Source: an uncultured Bacteroidales bacterium (GTDB lineage: Bacteria; Bacteroidota; Bacteroidia; Bacteroidales; UBA932). Taken from it: a stretch of 45,510 nt of DNA. Within the stretch, counting starts at the first letter, position 1. Each line of letters begins with the position of its first letter. Position numbers and translations under genes: made by a program. The DNA lies in the NCBI GenBank assembly GCA_944325765.1, contig CALVBH010000027.1, positions 1 to 45,510 on the forward strand. Reading direction: 5' to 3'. Below are positions 24,109 through 33,955 of the stretch, in pieces. The notes under the pieces were generated by a model that was given only the letters and a program-made list of their open reading frames with translations, searched no databases and was not told where the DNA came from.

Positions 24109-26555
24109 AATACAGGACTTTTACGGTCGCTGCAGCCCTGACCGTGCTGTGCGCGACAATGTCTCCGGCGAAAGCCGCCGCTTCCGCGGTGTCGGAACCT
24201 GTTCAGGCTGAACCTGCAGCATGTATTCCGTATTCGGTCAGGATGATGAATTCCGAGATGCTCCGGAATCCAGACGCCGCCTGGCTCGACGGCAGACAGG
24301 GCAAGCTCAAGTGGAACTATACCACAGGCCTGGAACTCCTTTCCTTCCTCGACGTGGCTGACCGCTACGGACTTCCGTATGCCGGGGACTATGTCCGCGA
24401 ATGGGCGGACATCATGGCTGACGAAGAGGGGAATGTCGTGACCTATAAGAAAGAGAACTACAACGTCGACCACATCTGTCCCGGCAGGCTCTATTACCGC
24501 CTCTACTATCGGACCGGAGACCAGAAGTACCGCCGCGTCCTGAGAAAACTCCGCGAACAGCTCGACGAACAGCCGAGGACGTCCGAAGGCGCTTTCTGGC
24601 ACAAGAAGATTTATCCTCACCAGGTCTGGCTCGACGGTCTGTATATGGCCCAGCCTTTCTATGCGGAATATACCAGGAAATATTCACCTAAAGCGCAGCG
24701 CGATTCACTTTACTCGGATATCTGCCGCCATTTCGACGTGGCTTTCAGGCACACTCTCGATCCTGAGACCGGACTCCTGAGGCATGCCTGGGACGAATCC
24801 CGCGGAATGTTCTGGGCGGATTCCCTTACCGGCCAGTCGGCACATGCCTGGGGCAGGGCCTGCGGATGGTACGTAATGGCCATTCTCGAAGTCCTCGACT
24901 ATCTGCCGGAGGATAATCCCGGCAGGGAAGACCTGACAGGGAAATTCCGCTATCTGATGGAACTGCTGCCGAAGTATGCCGATCCGCAGACCGGCATGTG
25001 GTATCAGGTGCTGGATTCTCCGGGACGAGAAGGAAACTACCTCGAATCCACCGCTTCAGCCATGTTCGTCTATTCGTATCTGAAAGGCGTGCGTCAGGGC
25101 TATCTTTCCGCGGAGTGGAGGGACTTTTCCCGCGAACTCTACCGGAAATTCATCGATACATTCGTCAGGACAGACCCCGACGGCACCATTTCCATCACTT
25201 CCTGCTGTTCCGTAGCCGGCCTTGGCGGAAAGGAGATGAGAAGCGGCACTTTCGACTACTATATCAGCGAACCTGTCATAGAGAACGACTGCAAGGGTGT
25301 CGGTCCGTTCATCTGGGCATCCCTTGAATATGAGGCTGCGAACAACATCGAGTACGTTTATGACGGTACAGCCATCCGCGGCGGGAAGAAAACCGTGGAG
25401 CCTTTGGACAGGCAGCCGGCATTCGAGGGAGCTGACGGCGGCGGAAAATATACCAAAGGCGGACGCGGAGGCCGGGTCTTCACGGTGACCTCCCTGGAGG
25501 ATTCCGACGAGGAAGGCACTCTCAGGTATGCTGTCGAGGCCGAAGGCCCGAGAATAGTGGAATTCGCGGTCGAGGGCGACATCCATCTGAAATCCATGCT
25601 GAAAATCGAAGACCCGTATATCACCATTTCAGGGGAAACGGCTCCCGGAAAGGGCATCACTCTCCGTGACCACGGGCTGTATATCGGAGCGGATGAGGTG
25701 ATTGTCAGATATATGCGTTTCCGTATGGGTTCCGCATCCAAGGACGAGAACGACGCTCTCGGGGCACGCAGGGTGAAAAACGTCATCATCGACCACTGCT
25801 CCATGAGTTGGGCGACCGATGAAAACGCCTCTTTCTACTCCATCAGCGATGCATCCATCCAGTGGTGCATCATAGCCGAGGCTTTGAACAGTTCCATTCA
25901 CAGGAAAGGGGAGCACGGCTACGGAGGCATCTGGGGCGGACGGAACGTTTCGTTCCATCACAACATCCTGGCCGACAACAACAGCCGCAATCCGCGCTTC
26001 GATCATCCAGCCATCTATTCCGGCTCCGACCTTATCTTCTACCGCGGCACTGTCGAGTTCGTGAACAACATCGTCTTCAACTGGGGCATGAAAGCCATAT
26101 ACGGCGGTGAAGAAGGCTGGTTCAACGTCGTCGGAAACACCTTCATCCCGGGACCGGCCACGAAAAACCTCGACGGTCGCTATCTCGAAGTCTACACCTC
26201 CGAATCCACTTCGATGATTCCCGGCTCCTTTTATATAAAGGACAATGTCTATGATATCTCATACGTGAAGAAAGGGAACTGGCAGGGCAAGTTGCCGGAT
26301 ATGGAGAAAATCGCCTCCCGGGAGGCGCAATATGACGATATCTCCGCACCGGAACCGTTTCTGATGAAAAATCCTGCCGTTGTCCGGCCGGCCGGAGAAG
26401 CCTTCAGGGCAATATTGAAGTCCGCCGGGGCTTCCATCAGCCGTGACGGGACAGATGCGCGGGTAGTAAGACAGATAAAGACAGGCAAGGTCGGCGTCTG
26501 CGGCTCGGTGACCGGGCTTCCGGGCATCATCGACTCCGAAAATGACGTACTGTAG
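24105..26555 (+). CDS. GH105 unsaturated galacturonyl hydrolase fused to a PL1 pectate lyase
   Basis: The 816-residue exported protein (signal peptide to about residue 28) joins two enzymes. Residues about 40-410 are a GH105 alpha/alpha barrel, with PHQVWLDGLYMAQPF (Asp177 as the probable catalytic residue) and SAHAWGRACGWYVMA. It would release 4,5-unsaturated galacturonate from lyase products. Residues about 438-810 are a PL1 beta-helix with IIDHCSMSWATDENASFYS, KGEHGYGGIWGGRNVSFHHN and SRNPRFDHP, similar to the separate PL1 gene that follows. One chain could thus cut pectate and hydrolyse the unsaturated end formed. The start overlaps the regulator's stop by four bases, so translation is coupled to the frameshifted gene. 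Confidence 0.92.
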   Translation: MKYRTFTVAAALTVLCATMSPAKAAASAVSEPVQAEPAACIPYSVRMMNSEMLRNPDAAWLDGRQGKLKWNYTTGLELLSFLDVADRYGLPYAGDYVREWADIMADEEGNVVTYKKENYNVDHICPGRLYYRLYYRTGDQKYRRVLRKLREQLDEQPRTSEGAFWHKKIYPHQVWLDGLYMAQPFYAEYTRKYSPKAQRDSLYSDICRHFDVAFRHTLDPETGLLRHAWDESRGMFWADSLTGQSAHAWGRACGWYVMAILEVLDYLPEDNPGREDLTGKFRYLMELLPKYADPQTGMWYQVLDSPGREGNYLESTASAMFVYSYLKGVRQGYLSAEWRDFSRELYRKFIDTFVRTDPDGTISITSCCSVAGLGGKEMRSGTFDYYISEPVIENDCKGVGPFIWASLEYEAANNIEYVYDGTAIRGGKKTVEPLDRQPAFEGADGGGKYTKGGRGGRVFTVTSLEDSDEEGTLRYAVEAEGPRIVEFAVEGDIHLKSMLKIEDPYITISGETAPGKGITLRDHGLYIGADEVIVRYMRFRMGSASKDENDALGARRVKNVIIDHCSMSWATDENASFYSISDASIQWCIIAEALNSSIHRKGEHGYGGIWGGRNVSFHHNILADNNSRNPRFDHPAIYSGSDLIFYRGTVEFVNNIVFNWGMKAIYGGEEGWFNVVGNTFIPGPATKNLDGRYLEVYTSESTSMIPGSFYIKDNVYDISYVKKGNWQGKLPDMEKIASREAQYDDISAPEPFLMKNPAVVRPAGEAFRAILKSAGASISRDGTDARVVRQIKTGKVGVCGSVTGLPGIIDSENDVL

Positions 26556-26618
26556 CGCCTCTTCTATCCGGGGCATAGCAGAGTGATTTAACCAATGTAA
26601 AATATTAAACCTGTAAAA

Positions 26619-28520
26619 ATGCATAAAACTCTCATCCTGATAACCTCAGCCCTCCTGCTCCTCATGGCGGGAAGCTGTCAGAAAGACGAAGAAATCACGG
26701 AACCGGTAACCGTCGCTCCTCCGACGGAAGTACGCGTCCTGTCTTCGGACGAAACCTCCCTTACATTCAGTTGGAAACCGGTTGAGGGAGTCGAATACTA
26801 TACCGTCCGACTCGAATACGCCGACGGGACCTATGTGAACCAGTTCCAGACCGAGGACAATTCCGCCAGGTTCTCCGACCTCGAGACAGGTACCGAATAC
26901 CGTTTCAAGGTCCGTGTGAAGACTGCCGACGGCAGCTCCGACTATGCCGCTCCGATAAGTGCCATACCGGGGAAAGGCGAAGTGGAACCGGATCCGGAAG
27001 ACCCTGACGAAGGCGATGAAGAAGACCCTGACGAAGGCGATGAAGAAGACCCTGCCGTCCTGTACGGGAAGTTCCTGATACCGGAATATGAAAGCACTGC
27101 CGAGCCTCTCGCATTTCCGGGTGCCGAAGGCGGCGGAATGTATGTCACCGGCGGTCGCGGCGGCCGTGTTATCCACGTCACCAATCTGAACGACAGCGGC
27201 ACTGGTTCGCTTCGTGCAGCGGTGGAGGCTTCAGGTGCGCGGACAGTCGTCTTCGACGTGGCGGGCATCATCGAACTTCAGTCGAAACTCAGGATTAAGA
27301 ACGGGAATATCACCATTGCCGGCCAGACTGCGCCGGGAGACGGAATCTGCATAAAGAATTATGCCACTGTAGTGGAGGCAGACAATGTAATAATCCGTTT
27401 CATCCGGTTCAGGCTCGGTGACGAAGGGGCGAACGTGGACGATGGGGAGGACGCTATCTGGGGACGTCGCCAGTCGGATATCATAGTGGACCACTGCTCT
27501 ATGTCGTGGTCCATAGACGAGTGCGCCTCTTTCTACGGGAACGAAAACTTTACATTGCAGTGGAGCCTGGCGACAGAAAGCCTTAGGATTTCCAAGCACG
27601 ACAAAGGCGAGCACGGCTATGGAGGCATATGGGGAGGCAAAAACGCTTCTTTCCACCACAATATGCTGGCCAATCACGACAGCAGGAATCCGCGCTTTGA
27701 CCATCCTCATATCTATGAAAATCCCGGGAATCCGGACAAGCGCGGGCACGTGGACTACAGAAACAATGTAGTATATAACTGGGGTATGAACAGTACGTAT
27801 GGAGGAGAAGGAGCCTGGTTCAACATAGTAAACAATTACTACAAGCAGGGTCCGGCTTCCAAAGACAAGAAATACATCTATGATGTGAACGGTATCTATA
27901 CCTCCAATGGCACGGACTACGGCTATCCTGAACTTTATGTCTCCGGGAATGTCTACTATGACTATCCGGGCATCACTAAAGACAATCTGACAGGACTTTA
28001 CTGGCACGACGAGTCGAATCACTATAATGTTCCGTCGGATGCGATGATACACGATGCTCCTATGGACATAACCGGTCCCGCAGGTGAGACAGTCTATACC
28101 AGCACGCATTCTGCCGACGAAGCTTTCAGCCAGGTATGTGCCTATGCCGGAGCATCCTTGGCCAGGGATAAAGTGGACGAAAGGGCTGCACACGATGCCA
28201 AATCCGGTACCGCGACATACGAAACCGGCGGACTCGGAAGTACGGGAGGCCTTATTGACACTCCTTCCGCAGCAGGCGGCTGGCCTGACTATGAAGCAAC
28301 GGCTGAGGAAATCGCAGCAGTCGCCGATACCGACGGCGACGGTATGCCCGATGCTTTCGAGACGGAATTCGGTCTCGACCCGGATGACGCTTCGGACGGC
28401 AATGCCCGGACTCTCGACAAGTACGGACGGTACACGAATCTCGAAATGTATCTCCACTGGCTGGTCCGCGACATCGTTGCCGCCCAGAACCACGGCGCCG
28501 ACTACACTGCATTATATTGA
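26619..28520 (+). CDS. Pectate lyase lipoprotein: FN3 domain, acidic linker, PL1 catalytic domain
   Basis: The 633-residue protein has a lipoprotein signal ending LLMAGSC (Cys20) followed by the acidic QKDEE, a surface-export type signature. Residues about 35-115 are a fibronectin type III domain. Residues 118-145 are an acidic linker built from repeated EDPDEGDE units. Residues about 160-540 are the PL1 domain with IIVDHCSMSWSIDECASFY, GEHGYGGIWGGKNASFHHN and SRNPRFDHP. The C-terminus carries a calcium-loop-like DTDGDGMPDAFE and an RYTNLEMYLHWLV helix often found in these lyases. It would cleave de-esterified homogalacturonan at the cell surface and supply oligomers to the SusCD pair downstream. 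Confidence 0.93.
   Translation: MHKTLILITSALLLLMAGSCQKDEEITEPVTVAPPTEVRVLSSDETSLTFSWKPVEGVEYYTVRLEYADGTYVNQFQTEDNSARFSDLETGTEYRFKVRVKTADGSSDYAAPISAIPGKGEVEPDPEDPDEGDEEDPDEGDEEDPAVLYGKFLIPEYESTAEPLAFPGAEGGGMYVTGGRGGRVIHVTNLNDSGTGSLRAAVEASGARTVVFDVAGIIELQSKLRIKNGNITIAGQTAPGDGICIKNYATVVEADNVIIRFIRFRLGDEGANVDDGEDAIWGRRQSDIIVDHCSMSWSIDECASFYGNENFTLQWSLATESLRISKHDKGEHGYGGIWGGKNASFHHNMLANHDSRNPRFDHPHIYENPGNPDKRGHVDYRNNVVYNWGMNSTYGGEGAWFNIVNNYYKQGPASKDKKYIYDVNGIYTSNGTDYGYPELYVSGNVYYDYPGITKDNLTGLYWHDESNHYNVPSDAMIHDAPMDITGPAGETVYTSTHSADEAFSQVCAYAGASLARDKVDERAAHDAKSGTATYETGGLGSTGGLIDTPSAAGGWPDYEATAEEIAAVADTDGDGMPDAFETEFGLDPDDASDGNARTLDKYGRYTNLEMYLHWLVRDIVAAQNHGADYTALY
27000..27054 (+). repeat. 24-bp tandem repeat encoding the acidic linker
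   Basis: Two perfect 24-bp units (27000-27023 and 27024-27047) and the start of a third encode D-P-D-E-G-D-E-E. It lies between the FN3 and lyase domains of the PL1 lipoprotein. Copy number in such linkers can vary between strains. Confidence 0.85.
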
Positions 28521-28554
28521 TCCTCATTTCCGGGGTGCTCCGAGGCGGCGCCCT

Positions 28555-28641
28555 GTGTCATCCCGAGCGTAGTCGAGGGATCTGCCGCATTCTACACGTC
28601 AAATTTCTCGACTCCGCCTGCGGCTCCGCTCGAAATGACAC
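28555..28641. repeat. REP-like palindromic intergenic element, copy 1
   Basis: The element opens GTGTCATCCCGAGCG and closes CGCTCGAAATGACAC, with the inner pair AGTCGAGG / CTCGACT, so the whole can fold into a long imperfect hairpin. Related sequence is found at 37591-37653 and, inverted, at 38847-38902. It lies in the 266-base gap between the PL1 gene and susC, and could terminate or attenuate transcription there. Confidence 0.6.
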
Positions 28642-28650
28642 CCTGCAGTC

Positions 28651-28659
28651 GGGGGGGGG
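28651..28659 (+). repeat. Run of nine G upstream of susC
   Basis: Nine consecutive G lie 128 bases before the susC ATG and just after the REP-like element. This is the longest G run noticed in the window; the second noted is the eight-G run that breaks the regulator gene. Confidence 0.85.
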
Positions 28660-28720
28660 ATTTGCCCGAACCCCTGTAAAAAACGTCATCCGGCAAAAAA
28701 TACATTCAATACGAAAAAAA

Positions 28721-28755
28721 ATGCCTGCCATACGGCAGCGCATTGGGTATTTTCG
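28721..28755 (+). promoter_or_regulatory. Candidate control region of susC: imperfect palindrome and -7 element
   Basis: An imperfect palindrome (28721-28743, core CTGCC-ATA-CGGCAG with flanking ATGC/GCAT) lies directly before TATTTTCG (28748-28755), one mismatch from TAnnTTTG. No TTTG -33 is present at the usual spacing; the palindrome occupies that position, as expected for a site bound by an activator such as the hybrid two-component system. Confidence 0.4.
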
Positions 28756-28786
28756 CACATTCAATTAACACTAACCACTAAGTTTT

Positions 28787-31700
28787 ATGAACAATCTGAC
28801 TTCTAAAATCTATCTCCTGATCGTGGGACTGACCGTTACCCTGACGGCTTCAGCCCAGCAGGTCACAGGTATTGTCAAGGATACCGGAGGTCAACCTCTT
28901 GCCGGGGTTTCCGTGTTCGTGGACGGCACGACTACCGGCACATCTACCGATGCAGACGGCAAATATGTCCTGGATCTTGACGGTGCGGAGGGGAAAACCC
29001 TGGTCTTCTCGTTTATCGGTATGAGGACCCAGGAAGTGCGTATAGGAAACAGCCGGGTCTATGACGTGGTCCTCGAAGACGATTCGAACTTCCTGGAAGA
29101 AACTGTCGTCATCGGATATGCTACTGTCAAAAGGAAAGATCTGATAGGCTCGGTGTCTTCGGTGGACAGCAAGACACTGGCAGCTATGCCGGTGACATCC
29201 GTCAGTGAAGCCCTTACCGGACGTATGGCCGGAGTCCAGGTCACTACTACCGAGGGTGATCCTGACGCCGACATAAAGATCCGTGTCCGTGGTACAGGTT
29301 CCATCACACAGGACAGCTCACCTCTGTATATAGTGGACGGTTTCCCTGTAGAAAGCATCTCGGACATACCTGCTTCGGATATCCAGAGCATCGATGTCCT
29401 GAAAGATGCCTTCTCTACAGCCATCTACGGATCCCGTGGTGCGAACGGCGTAGTCCTCGTGACCACCAAGAGCGGGGCAAGCGGAAAATTCTCTGTCAGC
29501 TACAACGCTTACTGGGGCCAGAAATGGATGGCGAACAAGGATGCCATACAGGTAGAGGATCCATACAAGTTCGTCAAGGACCAGTATGAGCTTTCCCTCA
29601 TCAGGGATCAGTACGAGGATAAGTATGTCCCGGCTTTCGGACTCTATGAAGACATAGGGCTTTATGAAAATATCCAGGGCAACGACTGGATTTCGCAGGT
29701 GTTCGGCAACACCGGCCGCGTCTTCAGCCATAACCTTTCGGTTTCCGGAAGTACGGACAAGGTAAGATGGACCGCCAGCTATTCCCACCTCGGTGACAAC
29801 GCCATAATGACCGGTTCCACCTACCGCAGGGACAACCTGAATTTCAAGACCACATACAAGCCTATAAAGGAACTGACATTCGACATAAACGCCAGATATT
29901 CCAATACCCGGATTCTCGGCTCCGGTGCCAATTCCATAAACGACTCCGGTTCCACTTCCGGCAACGGCCGTCTGAAACACGCCGTGCAGTACACCCCGAT
30001 ACCGCTTGACGGTGCCATCGAAGGTGCCGACCTCGAAGAGGAGTACGGAGACAATGCACCGCCTCTCCAGTCCGTGGCCGACAATGACAACAAGCGTATC
30101 CGCCGGAACTGGACTGTAAACGGAGCCGTGACCTGGCACATCATAAAGAACCTTAACCTGAAAGTGGAAGGTGGTCTGGACAGCTATACCCAGGAAAACA
30201 ACCGTTTTTACGGACTTACGACCTACTATGTAGGCAACAATGCCCAGTACAAGAACAAGCCTGCGGCCCAGTATACCGACTACTTCAGGCAGCGCATCCG
30301 CAATACGAACACCCTGAGCTACAACTTCTCGGAAGTGTTCACCGACGAAAGGCACAAACTGGATCTCCTCGCTGGTCAGGAATACATAGTGACCAAGTCC
30401 AATACCGTCACTTCGATGGTGGAGAACTTCCCTGACTTCTTCGATGCGGATATGGCCTGGAACTTTATGTCCACAGGTACAGCCATATCGACGAACAATT
30501 TCTACGATCCTAACGACGTCCTGCTTTCATTCTTCGGACGTGTGAACTATTCGTTCGATGACAGGTATTCCGTATCGGCCACGATGCGTGCCGACGGTTC
30601 CTCCAAGTTCTCGAAAGGGCACCAGTGGGGCTACTTCCCGTCAGCTGCCGCATCCTGGACCATATCCAATGAGCCGTGGATGCAGGGCGCTTCCGGCTGG
30701 CTTGACAACCTCAAGCTCCGCTACAGTTTCGGTACGGCAGGAAACAACAATATCCCGTCCAATATGACCGCGCTGAATTTCGCTTCGAACAACACTTCCT
30801 GGATTTCTATGAGCAACACCTACTGGTCAACAGTGACCGACGGAGGTGACACCATTATGGCCAATGACGAGCTTACCTGGGAGAAGACCCTTTCGCACAA
30901 CATCGGTCTCGACTTCTCATTCTTCAAGGGCAGGCTGAACGGTTCCGTTGAAGCATACCACAACACGACCGAAGACCTTCTCGTACAGTTCACCACTGCA
31001 GGTTCCGGATACGAGTTCCAGTATCAGAACGTCGGCTCGATCAGGAATCAGGGTCTGGAAGTCTCGTTGAATGCCGTACTCGTGGAAAGAGACAACTTCG
31101 GCCTTACTCTCGGAGCCAACATAAGCCTGAACAAGAATGAAGTCCTCGATATCGGCAAACTTCCGTACATAGAGTCGGAATCACGCTGGGCTTCATCCGA
31201 AGTCGGTGTGGACTATAGAGTAGAGAAGGGTCAGCCTCTCGGTAATATGTTCGGCTACATCTCCGACGGATTCTATACGGTCGAAGACTTTATAGGCTAT
31301 GACGCCGCCAAGGGTTCCTGGACTCTGGCTGACAATGTGGCCGATGCTTCCGAAATAATCGGTGAAGAGTATCTGAGGCCGGGCGCTATGAAGCTCAAGG
31401 ATATGAACGGTGACCACAAGATCACTACTGCCGACAAACGCGTCATAGGAAATGCCCTCCCTATCGGAACAGGCGGTATTTCCCTTTCGGGCTACCTCTA
31501 CGGCATCGATTTCTCCGCCAACTTCAACTATGTCTTCGGAAACGACATATACAACGCGAACAAGATAGAGTTCACTTCGTCCCGCAAATATCAGAGAAGG
31601 AACCTGATGAAGACAGACCAGCAGCGCTGGACAAATGTGGACTGGTCTACGGGAGAACTCGTGAACGATCCTGACAGGCTTGCCGAGATGAATGCCGGAG

Positions 31701-32005
31701 CCGAACTGTGGTCACCTGCCGTAGGCAACGCGGTATTCTCGGACTGGGCGGTCGAAGACGGCTCTTTCCTCCGCCTGTCATCCGCGACCATCGGTTACAC
31801 CCTTCCTTCGCACATCACGATGAAGGCCAAGATATCGCGGCTCCGTTTCTATGTGACGGGAACCAATCTCTTCTGTCTGACCCGCTACTCCGGATATGAT
31901 CCGGAAGTGGATACCAGGCGTTCGACGCCTCTTACTCCTGGCGTTTTCTATTCCGCTTATCCTAAGAGTATCGGATATGTGGTCGGTGTGAACCTAACTT
32001 TCTAA
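28787..32005 (+). CDS. SusC/RagA-family TonB-linked outer membrane transporter
   Basis: The 1072-residue protein has a signal peptide ending TASAQQ and a carboxypeptidase-regulatory-like domain (VTGIVKDTGGQPLAGVSVFVDGT). Near residue 105 the EETVVIGYATVKRKDLIGSV segment leads into the plug domain (GRMAGVQVTTTEG, SPLYIVDGFPVESI, IYGSRGANGVVLVTTKSG). The rest is a beta barrel ending in a C-terminal aromatic residue (VGVNLTF). It would import pectic oligosaccharides through the outer membrane with TonB-ExbBD energy. It is paired with the SusD gene 21 bases downstream. Confidence 0.97.
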   Translation: MNNLTSKIYLLIVGLTVTLTASAQQVTGIVKDTGGQPLAGVSVFVDGTTTGTSTDADGKYVLDLDGAEGKTLVFSFIGMRTQEVRIGNSRVYDVVLEDDSNFLEETVVIGYATVKRKDLIGSVSSVDSKTLAAMPVTSVSEALTGRMAGVQVTTTEGDPDADIKIRVRGTGSITQDSSPLYIVDGFPVESISDIPASDIQSIDVLKDAFSTAIYGSRGANGVVLVTTKSGASGKFSVSYNAYWGQKWMANKDAIQVEDPYKFVKDQYELSLIRDQYEDKYVPAFGLYEDIGLYENIQGNDWISQVFGNTGRVFSHNLSVSGSTDKVRWTASYSHLGDNAIMTGSTYRRDNLNFKTTYKPIKELTFDINARYSNTRILGSGANSINDSGSTSGNGRLKHAVQYTPIPLDGAIEGADLEEEYGDNAPPLQSVADNDNKRIRRNWTVNGAVTWHIIKNLNLKVEGGLDSYTQENNRFYGLTTYYVGNNAQYKNKPAAQYTDYFRQRIRNTNTLSYNFSEVFTDERHKLDLLAGQEYIVTKSNTVTSMVENFPDFFDADMAWNFMSTGTAISTNNFYDPNDVLLSFFGRVNYSFDDRYSVSATMRADGSSKFSKGHQWGYFPSAAASWTISNEPWMQGASGWLDNLKLRYSFGTAGNNNIPSNMTALNFASNNTSWISMSNTYWSTVTDGGDTIMANDELTWEKTLSHNIGLDFSFFKGRLNGSVEAYHNTTEDLLVQFTTAGSGYEFQYQNVGSIRNQGLEVSLNAVLVERDNFGLTLGANISLNKNEVLDIGKLPYIESESRWASSEVGVDYRVEKGQPLGNMFGYISDGFYTVEDFIGYDAAKGSWTLADNVADASEIIGEEYLRPGAMKLKDMNGDHKITTADKRVIGNALPIGTGGISLSGYLYGIDFSANFNYVFGNDIYNANKIEFTSSRKYQRRNLMKTDQQRWTNVDWSTGELVNDPDRLAEMNAGAELWSPAVGNAVFSDWAVEDGSFLRLSSATIGYTLPSHITMKAKISRLRFYVTGTNLFCLTRYSGYDPEVDTRRSTPLTPGVFYSAYPKSIGYVVGVNLTF

Positions 32006-32026
32006 TTCCCAATACGACACAGAATT

Positions 32027-33925
32027 ATGAATATCATAAGAAAAATTTTCATTGGAGCAGGCATCGCGGCCGGTCTATCTCTGGCTTCCTGCGACCTCAC
32101 CACGGAGTCCCAGTCCACATTCGATGCGCCGACTGTGTTCGCTGACCCGACTCTTACGGAATACCAGCTGTTCTCAATCTACGAGGTATTCGGGCATACC
32201 AACTCCCATCGTGCCCGTTATCTTCCCTGGTACGGCTACAATACCGATATCGAATGGTATATCTCGAACACTCAGGATGCCAAGTCCCAGATAGCGCAGT
32301 ATGACATCACGGTAAACAACTCGCAGCTGAACCTGCAGGATGGTCCGTACAATGAACTTTTCGCCGGTATCGAGAGGGCCAATCTCGCTATCGAGGGTAT
32401 AAGACAATACGGAAATCCTGAAGACCGTCCGGAAATGGCAGCCATCCTCGGAGAGGCCCTGACTATGAGGGCAGTCCTCTACACTGAGCTTCTGAAGGCA
32501 TTCGGAGAAGTCCCTGCCCGGTTCGAACCGGTATCCCCGGAGACCATATATCTGAACAAGTCCGACAGGGATGAAATCTACAAGCAGCTTCTGAAAGATC
32601 TCGAAGAAGCCATCCCTTATATGGCTATGCCGGGACAGAGTGCAGCTACTATGAATACGGACCGTGCGAGCAAGGCTTTGGCCGAGGGCCTTTACGCCCG
32701 TCTTGCCCTGATGGCGTCAGGTTCAGCTATGCGCCCTGACAAGGGAGCCGTCGGCACAGGAAATCTTGGGAACATCAGATATTCCGATGATCCGGAACTT
32801 CAGAAACAGGTGCTTTATCCGAAGGCTCTTGCATATCTGGAAGATGTCATCACCAACGGCGGTCTCGAACTGATGGACTACGAGGAACTGTGGAGGAGCG
32901 TGAACAATATGGACCTTACAGCCGGAAAGGAAATCATCTGGGTGATTCCGTTCAGCGACTCCCGCGGAAGGTGGAACTATACATTCGCAGTGCGCAACAT
33001 CGGAAGGACCGAGTACAATCCACAGGATTCTAACAGGGGCGGTCAGGCCGGTCCCGTACCTACCCTTTACTGGGACTACGGTGAGAATGATGTCCGCAGG
33101 GACATAAGCTGCGTGAACTTCGAATGGGAGGATGCTGACGGTGATGGCACCGCCACTCCGCAGCCTGCCGGTCTGGAAAACTGGTATTTCGGAAAATACC
33201 GTTTCGAATGGATGGAAACCGCTCCGTATACCGGAGGAAACGATGACGGTGTGAAGCCTGTATGGATGAGATATTCCGACATCCTGCTGATGGCAGCCGA
33301 GATCGCGGCCGATCCGGATGTGACGTTCGACAGCGGTGACAGGTTCGATGATGCCAAAGGCTGGCTTCTCAAGGTGCGCGAACGTGCATACAAGGGGCAC
33401 GAGAGTGAAGCCCAGGCCTATGTGAACGCCATTTCCGACAAGGAGTCGTTCTTCGATGCCATAGTGGACGAGCGTGCCCTTGAATTCGTCGGGGAATTCC
33501 TCCGCAAGGGTGATCTTATCCGCTGGGGGCTTCTGGATGAAAAACTTCAGGCTGCCGAGACCGACCTGACTGCCCTTAAGAACCGTACCGGCGAATATGC
33601 GCAGTATGATGGCAGATACCTCTGGTACAGATACGGTACCGACAGCCACGGCATACCTACCATCGAGATGTACGGGCTTGATCCTGAAGATATCGATGCA
33701 CTTTCGGATTCCCAGGGACCGGCAGGAGCCGGCTGGCAGGTTTATACCAACTCCGAAGGCGAGTCTTCCCAGTATTTCTCGGACAATCTTTTCAAGAACA
33801 AGAAAGTCCTGCTTGTCGCCGAAGATGCCAACAAGGTGAACGGAAAAGTTGTCCAGTGGTGGCCTATCTTCGAGACATCCATAGCCAGCAGCCAGAATAC
33901 ACTGAAAAATGATTATGGATTCTGA
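32027..33925 (+). CDS. SusD/RagB-family surface glycan-binding lipoprotein
   Basis: The 632-residue protein has a lipoprotein signal ending SLASC (Cys22). The mature N-terminus and the TPR-like body follow the SusD fold (EALTMRAVLYTELLKAFGEVP; the C-terminal FFDAIVDERALEFVGEFLRKGDLIRWGLL segment is diagnostic). It caps the SusC barrel and captures the glycan. It lies 21 bases after susC and 30 bases before the large lipoprotein, giving the usual SusC-SusD-SGBP order. Specificity cannot be read from sequence; the surrounding enzymes argue for homogalacturonan fragments. Confidence 0.96.
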   Translation: MNIIRKIFIGAGIAAGLSLASCDLTTESQSTFDAPTVFADPTLTEYQLFSIYEVFGHTNSHRARYLPWYGYNTDIEWYISNTQDAKSQIAQYDITVNNSQLNLQDGPYNELFAGIERANLAIEGIRQYGNPEDRPEMAAILGEALTMRAVLYTELLKAFGEVPARFEPVSPETIYLNKSDRDEIYKQLLKDLEEAIPYMAMPGQSAATMNTDRASKALAEGLYARLALMASGSAMRPDKGAVGTGNLGNIRYSDDPELQKQVLYPKALAYLEDVITNGGLELMDYEELWRSVNNMDLTAGKEIIWVIPFSDSRGRWNYTFAVRNIGRTEYNPQDSNRGGQAGPVPTLYWDYGENDVRRDISCVNFEWEDADGDGTATPQPAGLENWYFGKYRFEWMETAPYTGGNDDGVKPVWMRYSDILLMAAEIAADPDVTFDSGDRFDDAKGWLLKVRERAYKGHESEAQAYVNAISDKESFFDAIVDERALEFVGEFLRKGDLIRWGLLDEKLQAAETDLTALKNRTGEYAQYDGRYLWYRYGTDSHGIPTIEMYGLDPEDIDALSDSQGPAGAGWQVYTNSEGESSQYFSDNLFKNKKVLLVAEDANKVNGKVVQWWPIFETSIASSQNTLKNDYGF

Positions 33926-33955
33926 ACAGCATCCGAACAATAAAAATTTAGTCAT

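Noticed and set aside
28521-28786. A small protein gene between the pectate lyase and susC.
   Set aside because: The only frames run through the REP-like palindrome and the nine-G run and have no plausible composition or start.
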